A stretch of DNA of 12,956 nucleotides from Campylobacteraceae bacterium (lineage in GTDB: Bacteria > Campylobacterota > Campylobacteria > Campylobacterales > Sulfurospirillaceae). Below are positions 6,923-12,956 of the stretch, one piece after another. The position numbers and the translations under genes are program-made. Under the pieces are notes generated by a model. It was not told the origin of the DNA. It did not search any database and worked only from the letters and a program-made list of their open reading frames with translations. How positions within the stretch are numbered: the first letter of the stretch is position 1; each line of letters begins with the position of its first letter. The stretch lies in NCBI GenBank assembly GCA_027013265.1, contig JALUXQ010000111.1, forward strand, positions 1 to 12,956, written 5' to 3'.

Positions 6923-6932
6923 CTTTTCCTCC

Positions 6933-7784
6933 TTATAGTTTAAAAGATGTATGTCTGCTACTGTGGCATTGTACATTTACGCTAACAGGCAAACTTGCTA
7001 TATGGCAAGGGTTTGCTTCGATATGAACTCCGAGAACCGTCTCTCTTCCACCCATACCCATCGCACCGATTCCAAGGTTATTGAGCTTAGTCATAAGTTC
7101 GCCCTCCATGTCATTTAGAGTTGCATCTTCATTTGTTGTACCAACTGTTCTAAACAGTGCATGCTTACTTGAAATCGCAGCTTTTTCAAATGTTCCACCA
7201 ATTCCAACACCCACTATGATAGGAGGGCACGGATTTGGTCCAGCATTTGAAACACACTCTGTTACAAAATCTATTATCCCTTCTCGTCCAGCAGCTGGTG
7301 GCAATACTGTAGCACGACTTACATTTTCACTTCCGCCACCCTTTGCAGCATACTCTATTTCAAGTCCATCGCCTGCAACTAAATCAAAATGAATGATAGC
7401 AGGCAGATTATATCCAATCTCATCTTTTAGATTTGCCCTGGTATTCCAAACGCATGTCGAAGCTCTAAAATATCCCTCCTCGTACCCTATTCTGGTTCCT
7501 TCGTTGATAGCATCTTTAAGAGTACCTCCAACAACTTTTAAATCTTCTCCAACCTTTACAAAGAAAACCGCCAAACCTGTATCTTGACATAATGGTCTAG
7601 CTTCACTTGCAGCAATATCGGCATTCTTCAAAAGTTGCCTAAGAACCTCTTTGCAAACGGGACTCTCTTCCTCTTTATAAGCTTTATTAAGAGCCGTGAG
7701 TGCATCTTTAGGTAAGTTTGTCCCGCTATATATGATATTATCTTTAACAGCTTTTACTATATCCTCATATTTAATTTCTCTCAT
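6933..7784 (-). CDS. fumA: Class I (Fe-S) fumarate hydratase, alpha subunit
   Basis: 283 residues from the ATG at 7784, where GGAGAGG forms a strong ribosome site; the in-frame ATG at 7814 would skip that site. This is the catalytic half of the two-subunit, oxygen-sensitive class I fumarase that interconverts malate and fumarate. Three cysteines fit the [4Fe-4S] ligands of the family: Cys66 in RPLCQDTG, Cys186 in GPNPCPP and Cys273 in VQCHSSRH. Their spacing (120 and 87 residues) is close to that of known class I enzymes as I recall them. AAKGGGSENVS (146-156) and GVGIGGTFEKA are also family stretches. The start lies within the end of mdh: the two genes overlap by 14 bases in different frames, so they are probably translated in a coupled way. 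A cluster-containing fumarase suits an anaerobic or microaerophilic life. Confidence 0.93.
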   Translation of the reverse strand: MREIKYEDIVKAVKDNIIYSGTNLPKDALTALNKAYKEEESPVCKEVLRQLLKNADIAASEARPLCQDTGLAVFFVKVGEDLKVVGGTLKDAINEGTRIGYEEGYFRASTCVWNTRANLKDEIGYNLPAIIHFDLVAGDGLEIEYAAKGGGSENVSRATVLPPAAGREGIIDFVTECVSNAGPNPCPPIIVGVGIGGTFEKAAISSKHALFRTVGTTNEDATLNDMEGELMTKLNNLGIGAMGMGGRETVLGVHIEANPCHIASLPVSVNVQCHSSRHTSFKL

Positions 7785-8742
7785 ATTTTTCCTCTCCGAA
7801 AAATTTATTTCCATAAAGCACCTCTATAGTCTCAGCGACTGATGATATACTATGAGCAAACTGTTTTTTCTCACAGGAATCTAATGAAACAGTGATTATC
7901 TTCTCTGCTCCATTTGCGCCAAGCATTACTGGTACGCCACTAACTACATTTTTGTATCCATATTCACCCTCAAGAAGAGTTGCGCACGAGTAAATCTTCT
8001 TTGAATCCCCTAAAATTGACTCTATCATGATAGCAGTGGCCTTACCAGGAGCTAAATATGCTGAAGTACCAAGGTATTTTACTATTTCAGCTCCTCCATG
8101 TCTAGTTTTTTCCACTATCTCATCTATATCATCTTCACTTAATAAATCATGAAGAGGAACTCCTGCAACTGTTGAAAACCTAGGAAGAGCCACCATAGTA
8201 TCCCCATGTCCACCGATGACAGTTGATCTTATCTGACCTGAACCAAATCCAAGCTTCTCCTGTATAAAGTGGGTCATCCTAGCACTATCCAGGATTCCAG
8301 CCATCCCTATAACTCTGCTTTTTGGAAAACCAGACTCTTTTAAGGCAACATAAGTCATAGTATCAAGTGGGTTAGATACTATGATGAGTATAGACTCTGG
8401 TGCTACCTTTTTAACTTCACCTATAACCTCTCTCATGATTTCAGCATTTTTTATGAGCAAATCATCTCTGCTCATGCCCTCTTTTCTTGGAAATCCAGCT
8501 GTTATAACAACAATCTTGCTATCTCTTACATCTTCATAACTTTCTGCTACGCTGACGCAAGTATGACTTCGCATAGCTGCTGCTGCTTGATTCATATCAA
8601 GTGCCTTGCCTCTTGCTCTTTCTGTGTCTCTATCCACTAAGACTACTGAATGTGCCATACCATGCATAGCAACAGAATATGCAACTATACTTCCTACATT
8701 TCCTCCTGCTCCCACAACCGATACTTTACTTTTTGCACTCAT
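7771..8742 (-). CDS. mdh: Malate dehydrogenase (LDH-like family)
   Basis: 323 residues. It interconverts oxaloacetate and malate with NAD(H). The Rossmann glycine loop is GAGGNVG (11-17). Asp37 at the end of the second strand (VLVDRD) marks NAD rather than NADP preference. Substrate residues are Arg86 and Arg92 in GFPRKEGMSRDD, where Arg86 instead of Gln separates malate from lactate dehydrogenase, and Arg155. The catalytic pair is Asp152 (LDSAR) and His179 (GGHGD). Length and the MNQAAAAMRSH stretch fit the LDH-like MDH group common in rTCA bacteria. It begins 10 nt after icd with AGGA overlapping the icd stop region, and its last codons overlap fumA. In the proposed cycle direction it reduces oxaloacetate from citrate cleavage. 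Confidence 0.95.
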   Translation of the reverse strand: MSAKSKVSVVGAGGNVGSIVAYSVAMHGMAHSVVLVDRDTERARGKALDMNQAAAAMRSHTCVSVAESYEDVRDSKIVVITAGFPRKEGMSRDDLLIKNAEIMREVIGEVKKVAPESILIIVSNPLDTMTYVALKESGFPKSRVIGMAGILDSARMTHFIQEKLGFGSGQIRSTVIGGHGDTMVALPRFSTVAGVPLHDLLSEDDIDEIVEKTRHGGAEIVKYLGTSAYLAPGKATAIMIESILGDSKKIYSCATLLEGEYGYKNVVSGVPVMLGANGAEKIITVSLDSCEKKQFAHSISSVAETIEVLYGNKFFGEEKYERN

Positions 8743-8752
8743 AAGACTGTTC

Positions 8753-10963
8753 CTAAATAGAATTTATGATAGAGTTGAGAGTAGAGCTTGGTCTCATAGC
8801 CTTGCTCGCCAATCCATCATCTGGCTGATAATAACCACCAATATCTTTCTTTTCTCCTTCAACGCTAAGTAACTCTTCCATGATCTTCATCTCATTTAAA
8901 TCTAGTTCATCCGAAACCAACTTAAATCTCTGCGCTATCTCTTTTACTTCAGAATTTGCCAAAGCCTCAGCCCAATACTTAGCTAGATAAAAATGGCTCG
9001 CTTTATTGTCTGGCTCTCCTGCTTTTCTGCTTGGTGATTTGTTGTTGTCAAGGTACGCAGCATTGGCTACATCTAATGCATTGGTTAGCGCCTCTAACTC
9101 TTTTGAAGGGTGTTTTTGATTTATATATCTAAGTGATTCTGCCAAAGCCAGAAACTCGCCCAAACTATCCCATCTAAGATGTCCCTCTCTTAAAAATTGC
9201 TCTACATGTTTTGGTGCACTTCCGCCAGCTCCCGTTTCAAAAAGACCCCCACCAGCTAGTAAAGGAACGATAGAAAGCATTTTTGCACTAGTTCCTAACT
9301 CTAGGATTGGAAATAGGTCAGTTAGATAATCTCTAAAGATGTTACCTGTTGCGCTAATCGTATTTAAACCAGCCCTTACTCTTTTTAGTGAGAACTTCAT
9401 GGCTTGTTGAGGAGAGAGTATATAGTACTCTATTGGCTCTTTTGCTAGATGAGTTGGCAGGTATTCACATACTTTTTTTATCATATTTGCATCGTGTGGG
9501 CGATTTGAGTCTAGCCAAAACACAACAGGCTCACCCGTAAGCTGCCCTCTTTCATGAGCCAATCTTACCCAATCTTTTATGGGGATATCCTTTGCTCTGC
9601 TCATTCTCCATATATCGCCTTTTTGTACATTAAAGCTCATAAGAACTGTGCCATCACTATCTTTAACCTCAACTACTCCATCTTCGGCAATCTCAAAAGT
9701 AGTTGGATGAGAGCCGTACTCTTCAGCTTTTTGTGCCATTAATCCTACATTTGAGACACTTCCCATAGTAGTTACATCAAATTGCCCATTTTTTTCACAA
9801 TCTAGTATAGACTCTTCATAAAATGTTGCATAACTTCTATCTGGAATCACAGCCATACACTCTTGAAGATTTCCATCTTTATTCCACATGCAACCACCAT
9901 CTCGCACAACTACAGGCATTGAAGCATCTATGATGATATCATTTGAAGCATGTAGGTTTGTAATACCGTTATCGCTATCAACCATGGCTATATTTGGTCT
10001 TGATTCGTATTGTTGAACTATAGCATACTCTATTTGTGCTCTCTTATCTTCTGGGAGTTTATCTAGTTTTTTATATAAATCTCCAAGTCCTAAATTTGGA
10101 TTTACTCCAATTTCTGCAAACTCTGGAGCAAATTTTTTAAACACATCATTAAAAAATACACTAACTGCATGCCCAAACATAATAGGGTCACTTACCTTCA
10201 TCATCGTAGCTTTTAAGTGTATAGACCAGAGCATATCTTCATCTTTGGCCTCTTTGATGGTTTGTGCTAAAAACTCTTTTAGAGCATTTACAGACATAAA
10301 AGAGCCATCTAGCACCTCTTTATCAAGTGCATCAATCTCTTTTAAAAGTTTTCCGTTTAATTCAATTCTTACTTTTCCGTCACCATTTTTTACAATAGAT
10401 TGCTCATTTCCATAAAAATCACCACCACTCATATACTTAACACAAGTTTTAGCATTTTTTGGAAAATCTCTTAGTCTATGTGGATGTTTTTTTGCATAAT
10501 TTTTAACTGCAAGTGCTGCTCTTCTATCAGAGTTTCCCTCACGAAGGACTGGATTTACAGCACTTCCCAAACAAGAGGCGTACTTAGTATGCAGTGCTTT
10601 TTCTTCATCATTAGTCGGATTTTCTGGATAGTCTGGTAGATTGTACCCTTTGCTCTGCAACTCTGCGATACAAGCTTTTAGCTGAGGGATAGAGGCTGAT
10701 ATATTTGGAAGTTTTATTATATTGCCCTCTGGTTCATGCACTTCATGACCTAAATAACCCAAATCATCATTAACTTTTTGCTCATCATCTAAGATATTAT
10801 TAAATGTAGAAATCACTCTTGATGAAAGTGAAATATCTCTGTTTTCTATATCAACATTTGCATACTTTGTAAATGCTTCAACTATTGGAAGAAGTGAATA
10901 TGTTGCAAGTGCTGGCGCCTCATCTACTTTTGTGTATATGATTTTTGGATTTGATTGACCCAT
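8753..10963 (-). CDS. icd: Monomeric NADP-dependent isocitrate dehydrogenase
   Basis: 736 residues, the length of the monomeric IDH family and unrelated in fold size to the 400-residue dimeric enzyme. It interconverts isocitrate with 2-oxoglutarate plus CO2; in an rTCA cell it would carboxylate 2-oxoglutarate. Matching the recalled Azotobacter vinelandii active site by motif spacing, the substrate residues are Ser134, Asn137, Arg141 and Arg147 (SAVNPVLREGNSDRR). Lys251, Asp342/Asp346 (NDIIIDASMP), Tyr416 and Arg544 (NIFRDYLTD) complete the site. His586 and Arg597 (KHVEQF, HLRWDS) fit the residues that hold the NADP 2'-phosphate. All are present, so the enzyme should be active. Strong SD AGGAG (10973-10969). 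It is the first gene of the operon, with a likely promoter in the 134-nt gap upstream. Monomeric IDH is usual in Campylobacterota. Confidence 0.96.
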   Translation of the reverse strand: MGQSNPKIIYTKVDEAPALATYSLLPIVEAFTKYANVDIENRDISLSSRVISTFNNILDDEQKVNDDLGYLGHEVHEPEGNIIKLPNISASIPQLKACIAELQSKGYNLPDYPENPTNDEEKALHTKYASCLGSAVNPVLREGNSDRRAALAVKNYAKKHPHRLRDFPKNAKTCVKYMSGGDFYGNEQSIVKNGDGKVRIELNGKLLKEIDALDKEVLDGSFMSVNALKEFLAQTIKEAKDEDMLWSIHLKATMMKVSDPIMFGHAVSVFFNDVFKKFAPEFAEIGVNPNLGLGDLYKKLDKLPEDKRAQIEYAIVQQYESRPNIAMVDSDNGITNLHASNDIIIDASMPVVVRDGGCMWNKDGNLQECMAVIPDRSYATFYEESILDCEKNGQFDVTTMGSVSNVGLMAQKAEEYGSHPTTFEIAEDGVVEVKDSDGTVLMSFNVQKGDIWRMSRAKDIPIKDWVRLAHERGQLTGEPVVFWLDSNRPHDANMIKKVCEYLPTHLAKEPIEYYILSPQQAMKFSLKRVRAGLNTISATGNIFRDYLTDLFPILELGTSAKMLSIVPLLAGGGLFETGAGGSAPKHVEQFLREGHLRWDSLGEFLALAESLRYINQKHPSKELEALTNALDVANAAYLDNNKSPSRKAGEPDNKASHFYLAKYWAEALANSEVKEIAQRFKLVSDELDLNEMKIMEELLSVEGEKKDIGGYYQPDDGLASKAMRPSSTLNSIINSI

Positions 10964-10991
10964 TTTTTCTCCTAAATTATAATCTAACTAA

Positions 10992-11012
10992 AACGCAAAA
11001 TATAGTTACGCT
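10992..11012 (-). other. Possible 5'-terminal hairpin of the icd operon leader
   Basis: On the minus strand AGCGTAA (11012-11006) can pair with TTGCGTT (10998-10992) around a 7-nt loop: seven pairs in RNA, two of them G-U. If transcription starts about 7 nt after the TAGAAT hexamer, the hairpin would be at the very 5' end of the mRNA, where such stems can protect from decay. The stem is weak and could be accidental. Confidence 0.25.
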
Positions 11013-11018
11013 CTGGTT

Positions 11019-11024
11019 ATTCTA
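11019..11024 (-). promoter_or_regulatory. Probable -10 element of the icd-mdh-fum-suc-kor operon promoter
   Basis: TAGAAT (minus strand, 11024-11019) is preceded by a T-rich stretch with TTTAGTTTTTATG and six T in a row. This is the AT-periodic upstream pattern, without a clear -35 box, that is typical of housekeeping promoters in Campylobacterota. The expected start site near 11012 gives a leader of about 49 nt with AGGAG before icd. It is the best candidate in the 134-nt non-coding gap between mltG and icd. Confidence 0.5.
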
Positions 11025-11071
11025 CCGCTTACTTTATAAAAAATATCATAAAAACTAAATTAAATCTTATA

Positions 11072-11089
11072 AATTATTTAACAATAATT
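11072..11089. repeat. AT-only inverted repeat upstream of the icd promoter
   Basis: Seven-base arms AATTATT and AATAATT flank a 4-base spacer (TAAC on the plus strand). It lies 9 nt after the mltG stop and about 50 nt upstream of the proposed -10 box. It could be an upstream operator for the icd operon or a weak end signal for mltG; there is no U-run behind it on the minus strand, so an operator is slightly favoured. No match to a known regulator is claimed. The rest of the 10964-11097 gap shows nothing else recognisable. Confidence 0.3.
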
Positions 11090-11097
11090 ATAATACC

Positions 11098-12048
11098 TCA
11101 TCTTTTTAACTCTCTAACATACTTTTTATGTTTAGAGTATGTAGATGAAAAACTATGTATCCCTTTTTTGTTTTTAACAAAAAAAAAGTAATTTGTCCTC
11201 TTTGGAAAAATTGCGGCAAGCAGTGCCTCTTTGCTTACATTGCAAACTGGAGCATTAGGAAGTCCAAAGAATTTATAGGTATTATACTTAGTTTTATCTT
11301 CTTTTATCCTTTTGGATGTTATTTTTTTATGAGAATATAGACCATAATTTAAGGCTCCATCCATCTGCAATTTCATGCGTTTTTTAAGTCTATTGTAAAT
11401 TACTGATGAAACGATGGGCATCTCTTTGGCATTGGCTGACTCTTTTTGAATTATCGATGCGACTATTAGATATTTGTACCATCTTCTTTGATTATACTCA
11501 CCAAATATCTTCATGGAGTGCTCTTTTTGAACTTTTATGGAACTATTTACAAGATAGTATATCAAGTGTTTCTCACTAATTCCCATGGGGATATTATAAC
11601 TATCTGGCACAAGCAAACCCTCTTTGAAGGGTGAAATCTGTCTAAATATCGAATACATTTTATTGTAATCCAAATTAAACTGTTTTGCTGTCTGCTCAAG
11701 AAAAATTTTCGTAGTCTCACCTGGTATTAAAGTCAATGTTTTAACAGCTGCTTTAGAGTGTGACAGTTTATACAAAAAATCTCCTCTACTAAGCCTATTA
11801 ACTCCTATATCTACCCATCCTGATTGTGGCTTCCCTATGAAAAAAAGCATGTATTTGTCTAACTCTTTTATGATTGCGAAATTATTCGCTTGTAAGTATG
11901 ATATAATATAGGATACAGAACCTTTTGGAACAAAAACAACTTTGCTTGATTCCATGGGCTTTACCAAATGAAAAACAAGAGACAATATGATAATTAAAGC
12001 AACATCACACATCATGAAAAAAGTTTGGATACTTTTTTTACTTATCAT
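11098..12048 (-). CDS. mltG: Endolytic murein transglycosylase MltG
   Basis: 316 residues from the ATG at 12048; an ATG at 12060 adds four residues but lacks a ribosome site, while GGGA precedes 12048. MltG cleaves nascent glycan strands at the inner membrane and acts as a terminator of peptidoglycan elongation (older name YceG). A short basic N-terminus is followed by one membrane anchor at about residues 13-29 and a periplasmic LysM-like region. The catalytic domain then carries Glu203 in ASIIQKESANAKE, the counterpart of the Escherichia coli catalytic Glu218. RLKKRMKLQMDGALNYG and GLPNAPVCN follow, and the end motif HSFSSTYSKHKKYV is typical. The usual NPG after the GLP segment reads NVS here. 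It is head-to-head with, and overlaps, the plus-strand AsmA-like gene, and lies upstream of icd on the same strand, with a probable separate promoter between them. Confidence 0.9.
   Translation of the reverse strand: MISKKSIQTFFMMCDVALIIILSLVFHLVKPMESSKVVFVPKGSVSYIISYLQANNFAIIKELDKYMLFFIGKPQSGWVDIGVNRLSRGDFLYKLSHSKAAVKTLTLIPGETTKIFLEQTAKQFNLDYNKMYSIFRQISPFKEGLLVPDSYNIPMGISEKHLIYYLVNSSIKVQKEHSMKIFGEYNQRRWYKYLIVASIIQKESANAKEMPIVSSVIYNRLKKRMKLQMDGALNYGLYSHKKITSKRIKEDKTKYNTYKFFGLPNAPVCNVSKEALLAAIFPKRTNYFFFVKNKKGIHSFSSTYSKHKKYVRELKR
11899..11907 (+). promoter_or_regulatory. Possible extended -10 promoter for the AsmA-like gene, inside mltG
   Basis: TGATATAAT on the plus strand is a perfect extended -10 (TG-N-TATAAT). 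It lies about 107 nt upstream of the ATG at 12014, within mltG in antisense orientation. There is no intergenic space between the divergent genes, so a promoter for the plus-strand gene must lie inside mltG. No clear -35 box is seen and the AT-rich mltG codons could produce the match by chance. Confidence 0.35.
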
Positions 12049-12956
12049 TCTGATTCCCATATCTGCTGTATTTATTCTAATTCATGGCGTAGAGATAGAC
12101 AATATCGCTTTGCCAAAACTAAAAGTTGAAAGATTATATATAAAATTAGATAAAAAACTAATTGTTAGAGCAAATAAGATAGTATTTAAAAGGGAATCAA
12201 GAGCAAATACTTCGGTTTATGAGATAAATAAGATGTTCTCTTACCTCAAATATCTAAAACCTATTTTTAAATCCATCTCTTTAAAAAACCTTGTTTATAA
12301 TGATGAAAAAGTAAACATCTTGTATAAAGATGATATTTTTTATGTAGATAGTAAGTTTCTAACTGTTGATGCAAAAATCTCCAAACACAATAAAAATATA
12401 ATTTTAGATTTGAAACAGATGATTCTAAAAGACTATCAACTAGAGCTAGTAGGGGAATTAAATCTCGATTTAAAGAACAGAATTTACAACTACAACGGAA
12501 AATTAAACTTACTAAATATAGATGGACATTTAAAAGCAAAAGTGGAAAAAGATAGGCTTTTTTATGAAATCAAAAGTAAAACATTTGATTCATTAGTGCC
12601 AATTATGAAGTACTTAAAAAAAAGAGTTTTCATAGAGCCTTTGGCTAGAGCTTGGATTTATAAAAAAATCGTAGCAAAAAAGTACAGGTTGAACTATCTA
12701 AAAGGGATGTTTGATTTAAAAACAAAAGATTTTTTTCCAAAATTTATGGATGGAAGCGCTAGTGCTATAGATGTAGATATAAAGTTTCATCCAAATGTCA
12801 CAAAGGCTCATGCTAAGGCAATAGATATAAAATTAAAAGATAATGCACTTATATTTCACCCAAAAATTCCTACATATGAGGGCAAAAGTATAGGTATCAA
12901 TGATATACATATATACAATTTACTAACTACTAAAAACGGTATAGTAGTTGATATCA
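12014..12956 (+). CDS. AsmA/YhdP-like membrane-anchored protein (DUF3971-type), 3' end outside window
   Basis: Open from ATG 12014 to the window edge, giving 314 codons so far. The N-terminus is a lysine pair followed by one hydrophobic segment (about residues 4-24), a signal anchor. After it comes a long beta-rich, lysine-rich region built of repeated short strands such as KLKVERLYIKLD and GHLKAKVEKDRLFYEI. The stretch around residues 205-225 (FIEPLARAWIYKKIV) resembles the start of the YhdP/DUF3971 family, whose members span the envelope and help move phospholipids to the outer membrane. The family call is from pattern and general resemblance, not a search. An alternative in-frame ATG at 11987 gives nine more residues; neither start has a good ribosome site. 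The 5' end overlaps mltG by 35 bases on the opposite strand. Confidence 0.7.
   Translation, partial: MKKVWILFLLIILIPISAVFILIHGVEIDNIALPKLKVERLYIKLDKKLIVRANKIVFKRESRANTSVYEINKMFSYLKYLKPIFKSISLKNLVYNDEKVNILYKDDIFYVDSKFLTVDAKISKHNKNIILDLKQMILKDYQLELVGELNLDLKNRIYNYNGKLNLLNIDGHLKAKVEKDRLFYEIKSKTFDSLVPIMKYLKKRVFIEPLARAWIYKKIVAKKYRLNYLKGMFDLKTKDFFPKFMDGSASAIDVDIKFHPNVTKAHAKAIDIKLKDNALIFHPKIPTYEGKSIGINDIHIYNLLTTKNGIVVDI

Noticed and set aside
7081..7587. Two plus-strand open frames opposite fumA
   Set aside because: Both fall entirely within the conserved fumA coding region and have no recognisable domain or translation signals.
8606..8872. Plus-strand 88-codon frame across the icd/mdh junction
   Set aside because: It covers the ends of two certain genes in antisense and has no supporting signals.
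10976..10981. TATAAT on the minus strand just before the icd ribosome site
   Set aside because: A start site 6-7 nt downstream would fall inside the AGGAG ribosome site, so it is unlikely to be the main promoter; TAGAAT at 11024-11019 fits better.
12267..12539. Minus-strand 90-codon frame opposite the AsmA-like gene
   Set aside because: The plus strand is continuously open with a signal anchor and regular beta-strand pattern across the same bases; the minus frame has no family signature.
1..12956. Search for CRISPR arrays, insertion sequences, tRNA/rRNA genes and long repeats
   Set aside because: Reading through both strands showed no regularly spaced repeats, transposase genes, terminal inverted repeats, cloverleaf-like segments or rRNA stretches; the non-coding gaps are all under 140 bases.

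Overview
The window is AT-rich (about one third G+C by eye), tightly packed bacterial DNA. It looks like a Campylobacterota (epsilonproteobacterial) genome, most likely a Sulfurimonas-like chemolithoautotroph. This rests on gene content: a monomeric isocitrate dehydrogenase, an LDH-like malate dehydrogenase, a two-subunit class I fumarase, succinyl-CoA synthetase and a four-subunit 2-oxoglutarate:ferredoxin oxidoreductase in one run, which is the reductive TCA (rTCA) equipment of that phylum. The taxonomic call is made from memory of these families, not from a search.

Layout. (1) 1-1323, plus strand: the 3' end of a D-3-phosphoglycerate dehydrogenase (serA), translationally coupled through a 4-nt overlap to a membrane protein that combines a PDC/Cache-like sensor domain with four C-terminal membrane helices. 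(2) 1323-1349: a hairpin that can terminate transcription from both sides. (3) 1357-10963, minus strand: ten genes read icd, mdh, fumA, fumB, sucC, sucD, korD, korA, korB, korC, with gaps of 1-22 nt or small overlaps. The only larger internal gap is the 76 nt between sucD and korD, which holds a hairpin plus T-run and a perfect 10-bp palindrome. (4) 10964-11097: a non-coding gap with a probable promoter for the ten-gene operon. (5) 11098-12048, minus strand: mltG, an endolytic murein transglycosylase. (6) 12014-12956, plus strand: the 5' part of an AsmA/YhdP-like membrane-anchored protein, head-to-head with mltG and overlapping its 5' end.

How the genes work together. In the CO2-fixing direction Mdh reduces oxaloacetate to malate, FumAB dehydrates malate to fumarate, a fumarate reductase encoded elsewhere makes succinate, SucCD makes succinyl-CoA, KorDABC carboxylates it to 2-oxoglutarate with reduced ferredoxin, and Icd carboxylates that to isocitrate. 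From mdh to korC the gene order follows the reductive reaction order. ATP-citrate lyase, aconitase, fumarate reductase and pyruvate:ferredoxin oxidoreductase are not in the window, so the operon covers only part of the cycle, and the direction of flux is inferred.

I found no tRNA, rRNA, mobile element or CRISPR array. The central operon is well-characterised metabolism. The least explained parts are the Cache/four-helix protein after serA, the sucD-korD spacer, and the overlapping divergent start of mltG and the AsmA-like gene.
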